Shown here: positions 5,185 to 7,646 of the stretch, piece by piece
How positions within the stretch are numbered: the stretch's first letter is position 1
Layout of the letters: each line of letters begins with the position of its first letter
NCBI GenBank assembly: GCA_016297775.1
Contig: JAEDGA010000055.1
Location: forward strand, 1-7,646
Direction: 5' to 3'
DNA: 7,646 nt
Source of the DNA: Candidatus Methanomethylophilaceae archaeon
GTDB lineage: Archaea; Thermoplasmatota; Thermoplasmata; Methanomassiliicoccales; Methanomethylophilaceae
Notes under the pieces: model-generated
Seen by the model: the letters and a program-made list of their open reading frames with translations, nothing else
Told to the model about the DNA's origin: nothing
Databases searched by the model: none
Program-made: the position numbers and the translations under genes

Positions 5185-5191
5185 TATAAAT
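5185..5191 (+). promoter_or_regulatory. TATA box of the MFS–acyltransferase transcript
   Basis: TATAAAT is the best plus-strand TATA box in the divergent gap. It predicts transcription starting near 5212-5217, which is inside the sequence encoding the conserved transporter N-terminus and upstream of the TTG at 5244. A second candidate, TTTATAT at 5151-5157, would start transcription near 5180. Confidence 0.45.
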
Positions 5192-5243
5192 CAATCCGGA
5201 GAGGTCCTGGATACTGTACGATGTAGCGAACTCCGCTTTCATC

Positions 5244-6446
5244 TTGCTCGCGTGTTCTGTATTGCCGATCTACTTCTATGATCTGGCTATGGAAGCAGGT
5301 CACTCGTCTGCTGATTATCTGGCATATTGGTCGATAGCCACTGCGGTATCCACTCTGGTGATGTTCGTCGTGGGGCCTCTCGTGGGTTCGCTGTCCGATC
5401 GCAAAGGGTGGAGGAGACCGATCTTCATGGGCACGGTCGTCACCGGGGTCCTGTTGTGTGTCGCACTGGGGCTCCCCAAGTGGTGGGTCACCTTCCTCGT
5501 CATATACATCCTGGTCAAGATAGCATACAATGCCAGTCTCGTCGTCTCCGATGGGATGCTGAACGATATAACCACCCCGGAACGCATGGATGAGGTGTCC
5601 TCCCGTGCATATGCCATGGGGTACATCGGGAGCTGCATCCCCTTCATCGCATGTCTCGTCCTTGTGGTGTTCTCCGATATGATGGATCCGGAAGGTTACG
5701 TGATGTCCTTCCAGACCGCAGTAATGTTGGGTCTCATCATCACGGCAGGTTGGTGGCTGATGATGTCCCTGCCTCTGTTCAGGGATTACAGACAGATATG
5801 CTACAACACGATCGAAGGCAAGGGAGTGTGGGGCAGACTGAGTACGTTCCTGGATACGCTGAAGGAGATGTCCAAGATCCCCGCCATGATGACCTTCCTC
5901 ATCTCATTCTTCTTCTACATAGACGGTGTCTACACCGTCATGGAACTGTCCACCTCGTACGGGGAGGCACTGGGTCTCGGATCCGTAGGTCTCCTCGGTG
6001 CGTTGTTGGTGTCCCAGATCGTGGCGTTCCCCAGCACCCTGTTCATGAGCAGGATGTCCAACAGGTACGGTGCCCACCGCGTGATATACGTGTGCATAGC
6101 GGGATACATGGGCATAGCCGCGTTCTCGCTGGTGCTGGACAGCATAGTGCAGTTCTTCATACTGGCCATATGCGTGGGTCTGTTCCAGGGTGCGATACAG
6201 GCGCTCTCCAGGGCATACTTTGCAAGGATGGTGCCCAAGGACAAGACCGGAGAGTTCTTCGGTATAATGGATGTCTTCGGAAAGGGTGCGACCATCGTCG
6301 GTACCGTATCCGTAGCCGCGGCCACGATGTTCTCCGGCGAGATCAGATGTGTGGGATTGATTCTTCTCGCGATGTTCACGATAGGATTACTGTTCTTCGC
6401 AAGGTCCACCCGCGTCAAAGTATATGATGCGGATCATACTGTGTGA
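5244..6446 (+). CDS. MFS transporter, UMF1/Atg22-like family
   Basis: The 400-residue membrane protein has about eleven to twelve hydrophobic segments. UMF1-type markers are SLSDRKGWRRP (49-59) after helix 2, YNASLVVSDGMLNDIT (95-110), and QGAIQALSRAYFARMVP with EFFGIMDVFGK (315-347). The substrate is unknown. The first conventional start codon is TTG at 5244, but the same frame remains open back to 5190 and encodes INPERSWILYDVANSAFI, whose SWILYDVANSAF is the conserved family N-terminus. The real protein therefore very probably begins before 5244. No ATG, GTG or TTG exists between 5190 and 5243; an ATG at 5175 is in frame but a TAA at 5187 intervenes. A non-standard start or a sequence error is likely. 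The acyltransferase gene follows after four bases. Confidence 0.88.
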   Translation: MLACSVLPIYFYDLAMEAGHSSADYLAYWSIATAVSTLVMFVVGPLVGSLSDRKGWRRPIFMGTVVTGVLLCVALGLPKWWVTFLVIYILVKIAYNASLVVSDGMLNDITTPERMDEVSSRAYAMGYIGSCIPFIACLVLVVFSDMMDPEGYVMSFQTAVMLGLIITAGWWLMMSLPLFRDYRQICYNTIEGKGVWGRLSTFLDTLKEMSKIPAMMTFLISFFFYIDGVYTVMELSTSYGEALGLGSVGLLGALLVSQIVAFPSTLFMSRMSNRYGAHRVIYVCIAGYMGIAAFSLVLDSIVQFFILAICVGLFQGAIQALSRAYFARMVPKDKTGEFFGIMDVFGKGATIVGTVSVAAATMFSGEIRCVGLILLAMFTIGLLFFARSTRVKVYDADHTV

Positions 6447-6450
6447 TACG

Positions 6451-7646
6451 ATGACACTCGACAGCGGCGTTTCCCCTCCAAGGCATCAGTGGTGGTATCG
6501 CCCCCTCCTCGTTTTCGGAAGGTCGTGCATCCTGCCGTTCATCAAGAGGAAGTATCAGATCCGCACCGAGAGGTACAAGGGGAAGGTGCCTGGTGCCAGC
6601 ATGGTCATGTTCAACCATGTGAGCGATTACGATCACTACGGTGTGTTGGATGGGTTCCCCCATTATTCCAGATATGTTGCAAGCGATGCTCTGATCCGCA
6701 AGAGGACCATGCGTTATGTCATGGCCCTGGTGTCGGATTTCATATTCCGCAGGAAGGGGGAGAACGGGGACAACGTCGTGGAATCCGTCAAGGCATCCAT
6801 AGCCAAGGGTGTGCATGTCTGCATGTCCCCGGAGGGCGGAGAGTCCATCAACGGTACCACGGCATTCATAAGGCCCAGGACCGGAAGCATGGTCAAGGAG
6901 GTCGGATGCGGATTGGTCACCTTCAGGATGGAGGGTGGATACTTCATTAGACCCAGCTGGTGCAACCATCGTTTCAAGGGCCCTATGTACGGCAGGGTGG
7001 TCGGCACATACACCAGGGAGGAGCTGGAGGATATGACGGCGGAGGAGATCAACGATCTGATCTACCGCGACCTGTATGTGAACTCCTACGAATGGCAGCG
7101 CGAGCACATGATCGTCTACGAGGGCGAACGCCGCGCGGAGTACATGGAACAGGTGTTGTACACCTGTCCCAAATGCAGAGGCATCAACACCATACACAGC
7201 GATTGCGACGATGTATACTGCGATGGATGCGGTTACAGGGTGAGGGTGAACAAGTACGGTTTCTTCGAAGGCGAGGATGTGGTGTTCGACGATCTGTACT
7301 CCTGGGACGTGTGGCAGCGCGAACTCATGCATTCCAGACTCGACGAATACAGGGCGGATCCAGAGAGGGTGATCCTCTCGGACAGCGGTCAGGTCCTGAT
7401 GGGATTGAGGAACAACTATCCCTATGTGATAGAGGAGGATGTCACCCTGTCGATGTCCGCCGCCCGTATCAGGATAGAGGGTGCCGAGACGCACCTGGAT
7501 ATCCCCCTTTCGGATGTCAGGAGCGTCACCGTCGTGTCCAGGGAGGATGTGGGCATCATCAGTGGCGATACGTATTATCAGGTTGGCACGGTCGTTCCGC
7601 GTTCCGGTGTGAAGTACAAACAGCTCATGGCGATGCTGCGCGGACG
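6451..7646 (+). CDS. PlsC-like acyltransferase with zinc ribbon and C-terminal extension (partial, 3' end beyond window)
   Basis: An open frame of 398 codons runs off the window. Residues about 45-180 are a glycerolphosphate-type acyltransferase domain: NHVSDYD (55-61) is the catalytic NHx4D box, FIFRRKGEN (98-106) corresponds to motif II, and SPEGGES (126-132) to motif III, usually FPEGTRS. Such enzymes acylate lysophosphatidate or similar acceptors at the membrane. A zinc ribbon follows, CPKC (239-242) and CDGC (257-260). From about 305 the sequence is β-rich (ERVILSDSGQVLMGLRNNY, then alternating hydrophobic strands) and could be a PH/GRAM-like domain, which I cannot prove. The ATG stands five bases after the transporter stop, and GTGAT three bases before it may serve as the ribosome binding site. 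Acyl donor and acceptor are unknown. Confidence 0.87.
   Translation, partial: MTLDSGVSPPRHQWWYRPLLVFGRSCILPFIKRKYQIRTERYKGKVPGASMVMFNHVSDYDHYGVLDGFPHYSRYVASDALIRKRTMRYVMALVSDFIFRRKGENGDNVVESVKASIAKGVHVCMSPEGGESINGTTAFIRPRTGSMVKEVGCGLVTFRMEGGYFIRPSWCNHRFKGPMYGRVVGTYTREELEDMTAEEINDLIYRDLYVNSYEWQREHMIVYEGERRAEYMEQVLYTCPKCRGINTIHSDCDDVYCDGCGYRVRVNKYGFFEGEDVVFDDLYSWDVWQRELMHSRLDEYRADPERVILSDSGQVLMGLRNNYPYVIEEDVTLSMSAARIRIEGAETHLDIPLSDVRSVTVVSREDVGIISGDTYYQVGTVVPRSGVKYKQLMAMLRG

Noticed and set aside
5110..5189. A guanidine-I (ykkC) riboswitch in front of the SMR pair.
   Set aside because: The gap is only about 80 bases, is shared with a divergent promoter, and contains no long paired structure or the conserved ACGR-type motifs that I would expect.
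5187..5189. Recoded stop (pyrrolysine readthrough) giving a transporter starting at ATG 5175.
   Set aside because: The stop is TAA, whereas pyrrolysine is inserted at TAG, and the codons before it (MQVV) show no similarity to the family.
6415..7494. A 359-codon open frame on the minus strand.
   Set aside because: It lies wholly opposite the acyltransferase frame, whose NHx4D, SPEGG and CxxC motifs are convincing. The antisense product is His- and Val-rich with no family resemblance, which is typical of a mirror frame.

Overview
The window reads as a chromosomal segment of an archaeon. The signs are an L44e–S27e–aIF2α–Nop10–PAC2 gene string, a Dph6-type PP-loop ATPase for diphthamide, a tRNA-Tyr with the archaeal C1–G72 pair and an intron, TATA boxes placed for archaeal promoters, and GGAGGTGATC-type ribosome binding sites. 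The base composition, the UMF1-type transporter, the PlsC-like acyltransferase and the exclusive use of TGA stops suggest a Thermoplasmata-type methanogen of the Methanomassiliicoccales. That lineage call is inference. The DNA is densely coding; the only sizeable gaps are about 60 to 100 bases long and hold promoters.

Left part, minus strand: tRNA-Tyr(GUA) with a 34-base intron (56-167), then the information-processing operon, read right to left from a promoter near 2435: L44e, S27e, aIF2α, Nop10, PAC2-family protein (2386 down to 231). Junctions are a 4-base gap, a 1-base stop/start overlap, a 4-base gap and a 29-base overlap, so the genes are probably translationally coupled. The S27e gene is only 55 codons long and the Nop10 gene 64.

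Middle part: ribose-5-phosphate isomerase A (2489-3175, minus) and a diphthine–ammonia ligase (3272-3949, plus) diverge from a shared ~96-base promoter region. The ligase gene collides tail to tail, with a 7-base overlap, with a second minus-strand operon: SMR subunit B, SMR subunit A, then an atypical peroxiredoxin (5109 down to 3943). The two SMR genes look like a heterodimeric guanidinium/cation exporter pair.

Right part, plus strand: an MFS transporter of the UMF1/Atg22 type (coding similarity from about 5190, first usable conventional start TTG at 5244) is followed five bases later by a long gene cut by the window edge (6451-7646). This encodes a PlsC-like acyltransferase fused to a CxxC…CxxC zinc ribbon and a further β-rich C-terminal region. 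It has no stop codon in the window and lies opposite a long antisense open frame that is not a gene.

The points most worth a second look are the acyltransferase fusion in an archaeon, the transporter whose conserved N-terminus has no normal start codon and sits behind an in-frame TAA, the peroxiredoxin lacking two residues of its active-site motif, the loss of the regulatory Ser in aIF2α, the unusual tRNA intron folding, and the repeated TGATCACATG stop/start junction. I did not find CRISPR arrays, insertion sequences, rRNA genes or an obvious defence system.
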